NCBI RefSeq assembly: GCF_033100115.1
Contig: NZ_CP136910.1
Coordinates: 744,001-808,000, forward strand
Source: Anaerocolumna sp. AGMB13020
Lineage (GTDB): Bacteria > Bacillota > Clostridia > Lachnospirales > Lachnospiraceae
Length of the DNA stretch: 64,000 nucleotides
Reading direction: 5' to 3'
The first letter of the stretch is position 1. Each line of letters begins with the position of its first letter. A program made the position numbers and the translations under genes. Shown here piece after piece: positions 9,395-17,316 of the stretch. Below the pieces are notes generated by a model. It worked only from the letters and a program-made list of their open reading frames with translations. It was not told the origin of the DNA and did not search any database.

Positions 9395-9434
9395 ATATGG
9401 AGCAATAGAAAAACACTTAACTATTGCTCCATAT
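9395..9434 (-). terminator. Hairpin between binding-protein and permease genes
   Basis: ATATGGAGCAATAG (9395-9408) pairs perfectly with CTATTGCTCCATAT (9421-9434) over 14 bp with a 12-base loop. On the minus strand the stem is followed by TTTT. It lies 23 bases after the binding-protein stop codon. It probably works as a partial terminator or 3' stabiliser so that more binding protein than permease is made. The remaining 9179-9394 is AT-rich with no clear gene. Confidence 0.75.
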
Positions 9435-9456
9435 GTACCTTATAGATTAGAGCCGA

Positions 9457-10833
9457 TTAATACTGGCTTCCGTCGTAAGCATCCTGAATAAACTGCATGT
9501 ATTCTTTTGCTGTCATATCACCGTTAATCAATGTCTGAACATAATCCTGTGCAACTGTTGATGTCTCGCTGTTCATACCGGCTTCATACCAGGTTGTTGC
9601 CTTTGTAACCTTGCCTAATTCATCCGCTACAATCTTGGAATAGGAGCTTAAATCTCCTGCTACATCGTATTTATAACCTTTAACAGCACCAAACTGTGTC
9701 ATAGCTTCATTACCAAGATTCTGTACCATATATTTCAGCCAGCCAGCAGTTCCTTCATCATACTTATCCTGTGCCAGAGCGAGAATATTTCCGCAGTTCA
9801 TGGAATATTCCGTGATTGGACTGATGGACTCATCAACTACAGGAATATTAAAGAATCCGATACCGTCTTCACCTGCAGGGTTTGTATCTGCTGTAAGAGC
9901 TTCTGTAAACCAGCTGCCATTGTAAAAGATAGCCGCTTTACCGGATAAGAGCATGTTGCCTGCTGTATTTTGATCAACGGTTGTGATACCTTCACCAAAA
10001 TAACCTTTTGCTGCAAGATCCTGCAGCTTCTGTGCTGCTGCTACATAACCGTCATCTGTATATTTTGCCGTACCATCGGCAGCTTTCTTCATTGCATCAC
10101 CACCCATGCTTCGTACAACATAAGAATTGACTAAACGTGTAAGAGGCCATTTGTCAGCACCACCTGCAGTCAGAGGTTGAATGCCTGCTTCCTGTAATTT
10201 TGCACATACAGCTTCAAAGTCTTCCCAAGTGGTAGGTACTTCTACGCCAGCCTGCTCAAAAAGAGCTTTGTTATACCAGAAACCTTCAACGTTCATACCA
10301 AGAGGCAGATCATATAAATCATCCGTTCCGGATAAGGTCTTTAAGAGTGATACAGCACCTTCATCCATCATATCGGACACACCAAGCTCTTCTAAAGCTT
10401 TACTGATGTTTACAAGTTTATCATTTTCAATGAGATCCACAATGGGTTTACCGGATTCATATACGAATACATCGGGTAAATCATCAGAAGCTACTAAGGT
10501 AGCAATTTTTTGCTTTAAATTATCAGAGGAAACAAGTTCAAATTCATATTTGAAGTTTGGATTAACCTCAGCAATATATTTTTTTGTTAAATCCGTTATT
10601 AATTTACCGTTATCTTTATCTTCCGCCCAAATAGATAAAATCTTAATGATTTTAGCAGGCTGTGCATCACCGGTCTCAGAATCTCCGGTTTTTGCTGTAT
10701 CTGTATCTTTGCTTGTATCTTCTGTCTTATTTCCGCTGTTTGCACCAGCGTTTTCTGCTTTGTTGCCACATCCAGATACCATTGCCATAACCATCACTGC
10801 TGCCAATATTACAGCTAATAAACGTCTTTTCAT
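9457..10833 (-). CDS. Sugar ABC transporter substrate-binding lipoprotein
   Basis: 458 residues. The N-terminus is a lipoprotein signal peptide with charged MKRR, a hydrophobic core and lipobox VSGC, so Cys22 would be lipidated and the protein anchored outside the membrane. A low-complexity Thr/Asp linker (about residues 35-60) precedes a family 1 extracellular solute-binding domain. AGGGGG lies nine bases before the ATG. It is first in the importer/glycosidase block and sits just downstream of the two-component genes, the usual arrangement for YesMN-type regulated oligosaccharide uptake. Ligand unknown; the linked enzymes suggest pectin-derived oligosaccharides. Confidence 0.92.
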   Translation of the reverse strand: MKRRLLAVILAAVMVMAMVSGCGNKAENAGANSGNKTEDTSKDTDTAKTGDSETGDAQPAKIIKILSIWAEDKDNGKLITDLTKKYIAEVNPNFKYEFELVSSDNLKQKIATLVASDDLPDVFVYESGKPIVDLIENDKLVNISKALEELGVSDMMDEGAVSLLKTLSGTDDLYDLPLGMNVEGFWYNKALFEQAGVEVPTTWEDFEAVCAKLQEAGIQPLTAGGADKWPLTRLVNSYVVRSMGGDAMKKAADGTAKYTDDGYVAAAQKLQDLAAKGYFGEGITTVDQNTAGNMLLSGKAAIFYNGSWFTEALTADTNPAGEDGIGFFNIPVVDESISPITEYSMNCGNILALAQDKYDEGTAGWLKYMVQNLGNEAMTQFGAVKGYKYDVAGDLSSYSKIVADELGKVTKATTWYEAGMNSETSTVAQDYVQTLINGDMTAKEYMQFIQDAYDGSQY

Positions 10834-10910
10834 GTCGTTAGACCCCCTGTAATCAAAATCCTTCTTGAGTTTTGTTTAAATCTTATAGAATTTTCCGGAA
10901 TTCACTCTAT

Positions 10911-10971
10911 ATGTATACAATATCACAATCCAGATTCTTTTCTAGTCACATATTTCTTATAAAATGTATAC
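10911..10971. promoter_or_regulatory. Repeated ATGTATAC sites upstream of the binding-protein gene
   Basis: ATGTATAC occurs at 10911-10918 and again at 10964-10971, 53 bases apart, in the space between the response regulator gene and the binding-protein gene. No good -35 is visible here, which fits an activator-dependent promoter. These could be sites for the AraC-type response regulator encoded next door; this is inference from position and repetition only. Confidence 0.35.
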
Positions 10972-11009
10972 TTTTTTTATATTTCTATAATTTTAGTATA
11001 ATATTTTAA

Positions 11010-12080
11010 CTATTTCTTGCGGATGGAGCCTTTTAATTCGTTAGGCTTTTTGCCGGTATGCTTCTTAAAGATACTGCAAAAATAATGGTAATCATTGTAG
11101 CCAACCATTTCACTGACCTGGGTAACCTTATACCCTTCTGCCAACAATTCTCTGGCATGATTTATACGTAACTGAGTCAGATATTTGATATAGGTCATGC
11201 CGACCTCTTCTTTGAAGAGAATACTAAGATAAGCAGGATTCATGTTAACCATATCCGCTAATTCATTCAGTCCGATATTTTCATTATATTTTTCCTGAAT
11301 AATGGCCAGCAGCTTTAATATGATTCTGTGATTACTGCCGGATTTGACCGCTTCCATCTTTTCTGCTATCTTCCCGGTAATATCTCTTACATACTCATCT
11401 ACTTCTGCATAGGAAGAAAGTATTTCCACTTCCTTGTAGGATGCCATATCCTCTAATTCATACTGCCTTTTCTTTTCCAGAAAAATTCCGTTTGCTACAC
11501 AGAGAAATTTATAGCATTCCTGCTTGTATACCGCAAGCGTATAAGACTGTGAAGCCAATGCCTCCAGGATCTTTTCTGTCTGAATCTTAATTTCCCCTGC
11601 GGATTCATTCATAATACCTTTGATCAGCCTGTCCACGAACCCATTAACCTGCTGCATTCCCTCGTTCTGATATCCTTCTTTTCTCTCTGAGGCTTCTTCT
11701 TCTTTTGTATGCAATTCCTTTTCAATCCGGTTTAGGACCTCCGTAATTTTTTCAATGGTTATAGGTTTATCCAGATAACCTTTTACCCCCAGGGAAAGAG
11801 CCCTTTTTGCATATTCAAATTCACTGTATCCGCTGATAACGATGAAGGAAGTCTTTGGTGTAAATTCTTTTGCCTCCTCAATCAGGGATAATCCATCCAG
11901 CCCCGGAATACGAATATCTGTAATCACTACATCTGGTTTCGTCTGCTGTATCACTTCCAAAGCCTTAATACCGTCATATGCAAATCCCACAATTTCATAA
12001 TTCAGTTTTTCACGGCTTATCATTGCCTTAATACCCTCAACAACAATAAACTCATCGTCAATCACCACCATACTATACAC
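11010..12080 (-). CDS. AraC-type response regulator (YesN-like)
   Basis: 356 residues. Residues 1-120 form a receiver domain with the acidic pair D8-D9 and phospho-acceptor D55 (DVVITDIRIPG). The last ~100 residues form an AraC double helix-turn-helix (IGLNELADMVNMNPAYLS ... KVTQVSEMVGYNDYHYFCSIFKK). The start is GTG, with AGGAGG eight bases upstream; the gene overlaps the kinase gene by eight bases, indicating coupled translation. Such proteins activate neighbouring sugar import and glycosidase genes when phosphorylated by their YesM-type kinase. Confidence 0.9.
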   Translation of the reverse strand: MYSMVVIDDEFIVVEGIKAMISREKLNYEIVGFAYDGIKALEVIQQTKPDVVITDIRIPGLDGLSLIEEAKEFTPKTSFIVISGYSEFEYAKRALSLGVKGYLDKPITIEKITEVLNRIEKELHTKEEEASERKEGYQNEGMQQVNGFVDRLIKGIMNESAGEIKIQTEKILEALASQSYTLAVYKQECYKFLCVANGIFLEKKRQYELEDMASYKEVEILSSYAEVDEYVRDITGKIAEKMEAVKSGSNHRIILKLLAIIQEKYNENIGLNELADMVNMNPAYLSILFKEEVGMTYIKYLTQLRINHARELLAEGYKVTQVSEMVGYNDYHYFCSIFKKHTGKKPNELKGSIRKK

Positions 12081-13842
12081 TGATATTACCTCCTTTGCTT
12101 AAAACTGGAACAACGATTGTTACCCTTGTTCCAACACCAGGCTTACTCTCAAAGGATACCCCATATTCTTCTCCGTAAAATAACCTGATTCGTTCCTTCA
12201 CATTGTTGACTCCATAACCTTTTTCCAGTACTGATAGATCTTCTATGCCTATTCCATTATCACGAATGGTAAAGTATAGCCTGTCCTCCAAACGTTTGCC
12301 TTTTATCGCAATCGTACCTTTCCCGATCTTTGCTTCCAGTCCATGATACATTGCATTTTCCACAAAGGGTTGAATGATAAACGTAATTATCTTTAAATCC
12401 TCTACCCCTTCAAAATCCAGTTTAAGCTCGAAGCGGTCATTGTAACGCATATTCTGTATCAGCATATACTCCTGTATCCTTTTTGCCTCATCCCTCACGG
12501 TTATGGTATTATCCCCTTTGTTCAGGCTTAATTTGAAAGTATTGGACAGGGCTTCTACCATCCTGGCTATATCATCCTCCTGTTTTATAATAGCCATAAA
12601 ATACAAGGAATCCAGAGTATTGTATAAAAAATGAGGATTAATCTGGGCCTGCAAAAGAAGCAGCTCTGCCTCTTTTTCATTCAGTTCTGCCGATAATAAA
12701 CGTTCTCTTAGCTCCAGATTGTTATTTACCATCTCTTTAAATTTATTTCCGATTTCTCCGATTTCACTGTTATCGAACTCTTCTTCTATATGCCGGTTCC
12801 CTTCTCCTACTTCCTGAATGGTCTTCTCCAGCTTATTAAGAGGTTTGCTGATTCTGTTGGAAAATAACCTGGAGAAATAAACACTAAAGAGAATCAATAT
12901 AAAAAATACCAGCAGGATAATCTGTCCGATATACAAACTATCACTGCGAAGCTCCTTCCGCTCGATGACATTTACTGCCATCCAGCCGGTGGATTCATTC
13001 AGGTAACTGCTAAACAGATATTTTCCCTTATGGTTACCGTTGATATAGTCTTTTAAAATTGAAGCTTTTGCCCCCATATCACCATTGAAATAAACCCCCG
13101 GATAGATGCTGTCTTCATCAATTATCATATAGCGATTGGTGGAGTACCCCTCTTTCAGGGTTCCAAAAGCCCTGTCTAACAGCTTTTTATCAATATTAAC
13201 TATCATAAAACCCATGGATTTACTGTTTTTGGTATTGATCAGATTTTTTACGTAGGATATGGTATCTCCTTCCAGGTCAGGAATCAGCACATTATAGCCA
13301 TAAAATACTTCCTTTCCTTTCGCTTTTCTGGCCAGTGTCACCCATTCCTCTTCCAGGATGTTGTCATTGGAATAGTACTTCTTATAATAATCAGATGGGA
13401 TTCCTCCCTTAGAATAGAATAATATATTGCCTTTTTCATTTACAATGGTGACGCCTTCTATAAGAGGATCGTGAGAAGCAAAATCACCGATTGCACGATT
13501 AATAGTAAGGCTGTTGATACTGGAAAAATATCTCCCGCTCTTATTGTTTTCATCATCTGCTATCGCTTTGATAAAATTATGGTTCACCAAAAGGCTCCGC
13601 CCCTGCTCGATTATACTACTCAGCTGGATATCGATAATATTACTGGAAACCTGCAGGTTATAAGTATGTGCATATCTGTAATTGTTCTGGATGGTTACCC
13701 TCGACACATTGTAGACAGTAACTCCGAGAATTGCAGCAGAAAGCATAGAACCTACCAGCATGGCAAAAAGAATCTGATCCTTTATTTTCAATTGTTTTAT
13801 AAATCTCATAAGTCTTCTGACCTTCCCCTTAAACCCTGTCAT
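12073..13842 (-). CDS. Sensor histidine kinase (YesM-like)
   Basis: 589 residues from the preferred start. Membrane spans near the N-terminus (ILFAMLVGSMLSAAILGVTV) and around the middle (IGQIILLVFFILILFSVYF) flank a large extracellular sensor domain. A HAMP region, a His_kinase domain (QINPHFLYNTLDSLYF, phospho-accepting His) and a HATPase_c domain with DNGIGI and GYGVNNVKERI follow. The frame is open upstream to 13917, but only the ATG at 13842 has a ribosome site (AGGGG, eight bases). It would sense an extracellular sugar, possibly through the binding protein, and phosphorylate the partner regulator. Confidence 0.88.
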   Translation of the reverse strand: MTGFKGKVRRLMRFIKQLKIKDQILFAMLVGSMLSAAILGVTVYNVSRVTIQNNYRYAHTYNLQVSSNIIDIQLSSIIEQGRSLLVNHNFIKAIADDENNKSGRYFSSINSLTINRAIGDFASHDPLIEGVTIVNEKGNILFYSKGGIPSDYYKKYYSNDNILEEEWVTLARKAKGKEVFYGYNVLIPDLEGDTISYVKNLINTKNSKSMGFMIVNIDKKLLDRAFGTLKEGYSTNRYMIIDEDSIYPGVYFNGDMGAKASILKDYINGNHKGKYLFSSYLNESTGWMAVNVIERKELRSDSLYIGQIILLVFFILILFSVYFSRLFSNRISKPLNKLEKTIQEVGEGNRHIEEEFDNSEIGEIGNKFKEMVNNNLELRERLLSAELNEKEAELLLLQAQINPHFLYNTLDSLYFMAIIKQEDDIARMVEALSNTFKLSLNKGDNTITVRDEAKRIQEYMLIQNMRYNDRFELKLDFEGVEDLKIITFIIQPFVENAMYHGLEAKIGKGTIAIKGKRLEDRLYFTIRDNGIGIEDLSVLEKGYGVNNVKERIRLFYGEEYGVSFESKPGVGTRVTIVVPVLSKGGNISV

Positions 13843-13984
13843 AGCTTTGACCCCTGTTAACATCATAGTTTCTTTTCGTCTTATTACATACTTTCCAGTC
13901 TGCTGGCCTGTTGTCATTTGTATTAAGTCCGCCTTATCAATTACCAGTTATTTTAGCAACTATTTAAAACCCCATTCAGTTGTG

Positions 13985-14013
13985 ATAGTATTACATTTAT
14001 GCATAAGTGTCAA
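13985..14013 (-). promoter_or_regulatory. Sigma-A promoter of the two-component operon
   Basis: On the minus strand TTGACA (14008-14013) is separated by 17 bases from TACTAT (13985-13990). Both boxes and spacing are near consensus. It lies about 145 bases before the kinase start codon and after the terminator of the LacI gene. Confidence 0.65.
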
Positions 14014-14079
14014 CAGATTATGTGTTTTTTTATAGATTAATGTAACATTTTGATATTTCTTGTCTTATTTAAAAGAGAA

Positions 14080-14118
14080 GCCATATATAAATTGTGAATC
14101 ATACAATTCATATATGGC
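14080..14118 (-). terminator. Terminator of the LacI-family gene
   Basis: GCCATATAT at 14080-14088 pairs with ATATATGGC at 14110-14118, and the stem extends through AATTGT/ACAATT with a small bulge. On the minus strand it lies 24 bases after the regulator's stop codon and is followed by a T-rich stretch. Confidence 0.6.
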
Positions 14119-14141
14119 ATAATAATACTTCTCAAGGAGGA

Positions 14142-15134
14142 TTATTTCACGCTGTTTCTCTCAACAAAAGCAGTACATACCTGTAATTTCGTACGTACGC
14201 CATCATCGCCCTTCATCATTTCTATTACTTTTCTTACTGCCATTCTGCCCATTTCCTGCTTGGGAACACGGAGACTTGTAAGTCCCGGGGTTGAGATTTC
14301 GCTAAAGGGAAGATCATCAAAACCGATGAGGGAAACATCCTCCGGAATTTTGTACCCCTTCTCCTGTAATGCTTTCATGGCACCCAGAGCTATCATATCA
14401 TTGTCCGCAAAATAAGCGGTTGGCAAGGAGGGGGTATCCTCCAGATATTTTAACATATCTCGGTAAGCCCCATTCATAGTAGTATCAAGTTCTACACAGA
14501 ATTCCTTCTTATCTTCCAGTTCATTTTCAACCAGTGCCGAATGATAACCTGACTGCCTCTGACGAAATCCCAATATCCGGAATCGTCCTTTTAGGTAGCC
14601 AATCTGTTTATGTCCTTTATGAAAGAGATAATTAACTGCCATTCTGGCGGAATCCGCATTGTTGATCATAACAGCATTGAAATCCATATCAAAGCTCCAG
14701 TAGTCCAGTAACAAAATAGGGCTGACCGTATTACGGTATAATTCCAGATCCTCCGCTTCCAGTTCCGTTCCCAGCAGTATTATAGCCGTTCCCGGCTCAC
14801 TGACCATCTGTCTCGCCTGCTCTTCGTAATCCGGCTGTCTGGCATCGACATTCCCGATAGCCATCTCAAAGCCTGCTTCACGGCACTCTTGTTCAATACC
14901 ATTTATCAGCAGTGTAAAGAAAGGGGTATCATCAATAATCAGCCCGTTTTTCTTATAAATCAGTAATTTAATTTTTGTAATTTCCTCTGAACCCAAATAT
15001 CCTATTTCTCTGGCAACACGAAATATCTCATCCGCAGTCTTTTGATTTACACCCTTTTTCTGATTCAGCGCATTGGAAACAGTCGCAGGTGAAAATCCTG
15101 TTATTTCACAAATCTGTTTTATTCCTGGTTTCAA
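14142..15134 (-). CDS. LacI-family transcriptional regulator
   Basis: 330 residues. The N-terminal helix-turn-helix and hinge (IKQICEITGFSPATVSNALNQKKGVNQKTA) match the LacI family. The rest is a periplasmic-binding-like ligand domain including the typical LIGFDDLPFSEISTPGLTSL segment. The start is a TTG; the frame is closed by a stop just upstream. It is transcribed divergently from the isomerase/transketolase/kinase operon and probably represses it until the sugar or a phosphorylated intermediate binds. Palindromes in the space between the two genes are candidate operators. Confidence 0.9.
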   Translation of the reverse strand: MKPGIKQICEITGFSPATVSNALNQKKGVNQKTADEIFRVAREIGYLGSEEITKIKLLIYKKNGLIIDDTPFFTLLINGIEQECREAGFEMAIGNVDARQPDYEEQARQMVSEPGTAIILLGTELEAEDLELYRNTVSPILLLDYWSFDMDFNAVMINNADSARMAVNYLFHKGHKQIGYLKGRFRILGFRQRQSGYHSALVENELEDKKEFCVELDTTMNGAYRDMLKYLEDTPSLPTAYFADNDMIALGAMKALQEKGYKIPEDVSLIGFDDLPFSEISTPGLTSLRVPKQEMGRMAVRKVIEMMKGDDGVRTKLQVCTAFVERNSVK

Positions 15135-15167
15135 TTTGTCACATCCATTCTACGTTGTTCTAAAATT

Positions 15168-15189
15168 TTTATATAAATAATTATATAAA
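15168..15189. promoter_or_regulatory. 22-bp palindrome, candidate LacI-family operator
   Basis: TTTATATAA, spacer ATAA, then TTATATAAA: a perfect 9-bp inverted repeat 34 bases upstream of the regulator start codon. A partial copy (TTTATATAA-ATAA-TTTATAA) lies at 15489-15508 in the divergent promoter. The AT-only sequence is unusual for a LacI operator, which normally has a central CG, so the assignment is tentative. Confidence 0.45.
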
Positions 15190-15330
15190 TTTTTTAATAT
15201 ATTTTTCCGTTTCCATTTTCAGATTATCTAACGGAATAGTCTCTTTTTCTCCTATTTCATCGGACTTTTCCACCGCTTTAAACTCCTTGATAACACTGGA
15301 TGTCCCACGATTGCTTGTACCTCTGTATTC
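15181..15330 (-). pseudogene. Possible 3' remnant of an unknown gene
   Basis: On the minus strand a stop-bounded frame of 49 codons reads EYRGTSNRGTSSV, then IKEFKAVEKSDEI, GEKETIPLDNLKM and ETEKYIKKFI before its stop. It has the charge pattern of a real helical protein end but no plausible start or ribosome site. I do not recognise it. It may be the tail of a gene lost by deletion just upstream of the LacI-type regulator. Confidence 0.25.
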
Positions 15331-15338
15331 CTAGACCT

Positions 15339-15358
15339 GCAGGAGTCCTGCTTTTTTT
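15339..15358 (+). terminator. Small hairpin with T-tract
   Basis: GCAGG-AGT-CCTGC (15339-15351) is followed at once by seven T residues (15352-15358). It resembles a short intrinsic terminator on the plus strand, although no plus-strand gene precedes it. It might terminate the divergent operon prematurely only if transcription began upstream of it, which I do not see. Confidence 0.4.
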
Positions 15359-15481
15359 ATATTAACTGATAATACTTTAGAAATCAATATAAAATTCAAA
15401 TTTCCTCCCAGATTTTCTGCTTATATTTTTGATTGTTTTTATATTTTATACGAATATTTTATATTTTTACATAAAATGCAC

Positions 15482-15511
15482 TTGTTTTTTTATATAAATA
15501 ATTTATAATAT
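15482..15511 (+). promoter_or_regulatory. Promoter of the isomerase/transketolase/kinase operon with embedded operator
   Basis: TTGTTT (15482-15487), a 16-base spacer and TATAAT (15504-15509) form a good sigma-A promoter. The spacer contains TTTATATAAATAA, the same half-site as the palindrome near the LacI gene, so a repressor bound here would block polymerase. Initiation near 15516 gives a leader of about 250 bases before the isomerase start codon. Confidence 0.6.
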
Positions 15512-15738
15512 AGATGTAAATATTTTATTTAATACTTTAAATCCAAATCACAAATCCAAAAAGTACCAAAAAGCAGAAGGTTTCTTCAACAGAAACTTCA
15601 GAAGCACAGAAGAATTTTGAAGCGAGTATAACCTACTCATTTCAAGCTCTTCAAATTCCCTATTATGATTACTTATGTTCCCTAACGAGGGGTTACATAG
15701 CAGTAATGCACACCAAGTGTTTTCAAGCACTATTTATA

Positions 15739-15753
15739 TGCCGCCAAGCGGCA
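15739..15753 (+). promoter_or_regulatory. Hairpin just upstream of the isomerase ribosome site
   Basis: TGCCGC-CAA-GCGGCA is a perfect 6-bp stem ending three bases before the GGAGG ribosome site (15757-15761). Other small stems lie upstream in the leader, for example GAGTA/TACTC near 15634. The GC-rich stem stands out in an AT-rich leader and could tune ribosome access. Confidence 0.4.
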
Positions 15754-15767
15754 GATGGAGGTCAGGT

Positions 15768-17174
15768 ATGAAAAAAGTAAGATTAGGCTTTGCTCCAACC
15801 AGAAGAAGTATCTTCAGCGCACCGGACGCAATAAAGTATGCTAATTTAACGAGAGAAAGGTTAACGGCGCTGGGGATTGAATTTGTTGATATTACAGATA
15901 TCAATGAAGAGGGGCTTTTCTATGATGAGCTGGACAGAGAAAAAATAGCAGAGAAATTCAGACAGGAGAAAATTGATGGTCTTTTCTTTCCACACTGTAA
16001 TTTCGGTACAGAATACGTTGTGGCAAGGCTGGCAAAAGAATTAAATGTTCCTGTACTGCTGTGGGGTCCCAGAGACGAAAGACCCGATGAGAAGGGAATT
16101 CGTTTAAGAGACAGTCAATGCGGATTATTTGCAACCGGTAAGGTGTTAAGGCGATTTCAGGTCCCCTTTACCTATCTGACCAACTGCCGGTTAGAAGATG
16201 CAGAATTTGAAAAAGGAATCAAAAATTTCCTCGCCGTATGCAATGTTGTTAAGACCTTCCGTCATACAAGAATCTTACAGATTGCTCCCAGACCTTTTGA
16301 TTTCTGGTCCACGATGTGTAATGAAGGGGAATTGCTGGAGCGTTTCAACATACAGCTCTCTCCTATTCCCATGCCTGAACTGACTGCAGCAGTCAGAAAA
16401 GCAAAAGAAGAAAAAGAGGAAGTAGCCGCTGTAGTGAAATACTGCCGGGAAACCATGAACATAAAGATCAAAGACGAGGAACTGGAAAGTGTTGCAGCTT
16501 TAAAAGTTGCCATGAAGAAACTGGCGGAAAGCTATGGCTGCAATGCCATTGCCATTCAGTGCTGGAATGCCCTTCAGACCGAAATCGGAATTATGCCCTG
16601 TGCTGCCAACTCTCTCCTTAATCAGGAAGGGATTCCAGTAGTCTGTGAAACCGATATTCACGGTGCAATCACCTCTTTGCTGGTAGAAGCATCTACCCTT
16701 GACGATACCAGAAGCTTTTTTGCTGACTGGACAGTAAGGCATCCCGATAATGAGAACGGTGAACTATTACAGCATTGCGGTCCCTGGCCCCTCTCCGTTG
16801 CAAAAGAAAAACCCACCATCGGTTATCCTCTTGCCTTTGAGCATCCAGGTGCAGTAGAAGCTGAGGCGAAACACGGAGATATGACCCTGTGCCGCTTTGA
16901 CGGTGACAATGGTGAGTATTCCCTGCTCCTGGGTCATGCAAAAGGCATCGAGGGACCTTATACCAAGGGAACCTATGTTTGGGTGGAGGTCGAGAACTTA
17001 AACCGTCTGGAGGAGAAGCTGGTCTATGGGCCATATATTCATCATTGTGTGGGAATACATAAGGATGTTGTACCAGTACTCTATGAAGCTTGTAAATATA
17101 TCAATGTCAAACCGGATCTTTATGACCCCATTGAAGAAGAAGTAAAAGCAAGCATCCGTGGAGAAATCCGGTAG
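15768..17174 (+). CDS. L-fucose/L-arabinose isomerase-family aldose-ketose isomerase
   Basis: 468 residues. The sequence from KKVRLGFAPTRRSIF through the central CETDIHGAITSLL segment to the late HHCVGIHKDVVPVL segment is that of the L-fucose isomerase-like family, whose metal-dependent members interconvert aldoses and ketoses. The start is fixed by GGAGG six bases before the ATG; an open extension upstream to 15675 lacks a ribosome site. It is first in an operon with a split transketolase and an FGGY kinase, so its ketose product is probably phosphorylated and then cleaved by transketolase. No class II aldolase is present, which argues against the normal fucose or rhamnose routes. D-apiose is the best candidate substrate by context. 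Confidence 0.8.
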   Translation: MKKVRLGFAPTRRSIFSAPDAIKYANLTRERLTALGIEFVDITDINEEGLFYDELDREKIAEKFRQEKIDGLFFPHCNFGTEYVVARLAKELNVPVLLWGPRDERPDEKGIRLRDSQCGLFATGKVLRRFQVPFTYLTNCRLEDAEFEKGIKNFLAVCNVVKTFRHTRILQIAPRPFDFWSTMCNEGELLERFNIQLSPIPMPELTAAVRKAKEEKEEVAAVVKYCRETMNIKIKDEELESVAALKVAMKKLAESYGCNAIAIQCWNALQTEIGIMPCAANSLLNQEGIPVVCETDIHGAITSLLVEASTLDDTRSFFADWTVRHPDNENGELLQHCGPWPLSVAKEKPTIGYPLAFEHPGAVEAEAKHGDMTLCRFDGDNGEYSLLLGHAKGIEGPYTKGTYVWVEVENLNRLEEKLVYGPYIHHCVGIHKDVVPVLYEACKYINVKPDLYDPIEEEVKASIRGEIR

Positions 17175-17235
17175 TCTATAAGAATTCTCCCTTCACACCA
17201 CAAAAATTACGAACAATGACAGAACATTTTCACTT

Positions 17236-17295
17236 CGATAGAAGTTAAATAGCCGCTTTCTCCTTTTAACTTCTATCGGATTAAGGCCGATAGAA
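17236..17295 (+). promoter_or_regulatory. Three-arm alternative hairpin between isomerase and transketolase genes
   Basis: Arm 1 CGATAGAAGTTAAA (17236-17249) pairs perfectly with arm 2 TTTAACTTCTATCG (17265-17278). Part of arm 2, TTCTATCGG (17271-17279), also pairs perfectly with arm 3 CCGATAGAA (17287-17295), which ends about eight bases before the transketolase ribosome site. The two stems are mutually exclusive. There is no T-tract, so it looks like an RNA processing, stability or translation-control element rather than a terminator. Confidence 0.55.
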
Positions 17296-17316
17296 CGGCG
17301 GATTGTGAGGTACAAA

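Noticed and set aside
10181..10852. 223-codon plus-strand frame
   Set aside because: It is antisense to the well-supported binding-protein lipoprotein and is a codon-bias shadow.
15548..15730. 60-codon minus-strand frame in the isomerase leader
   Set aside because: No ribosome site; it lies within the structured leader and resembles no family.
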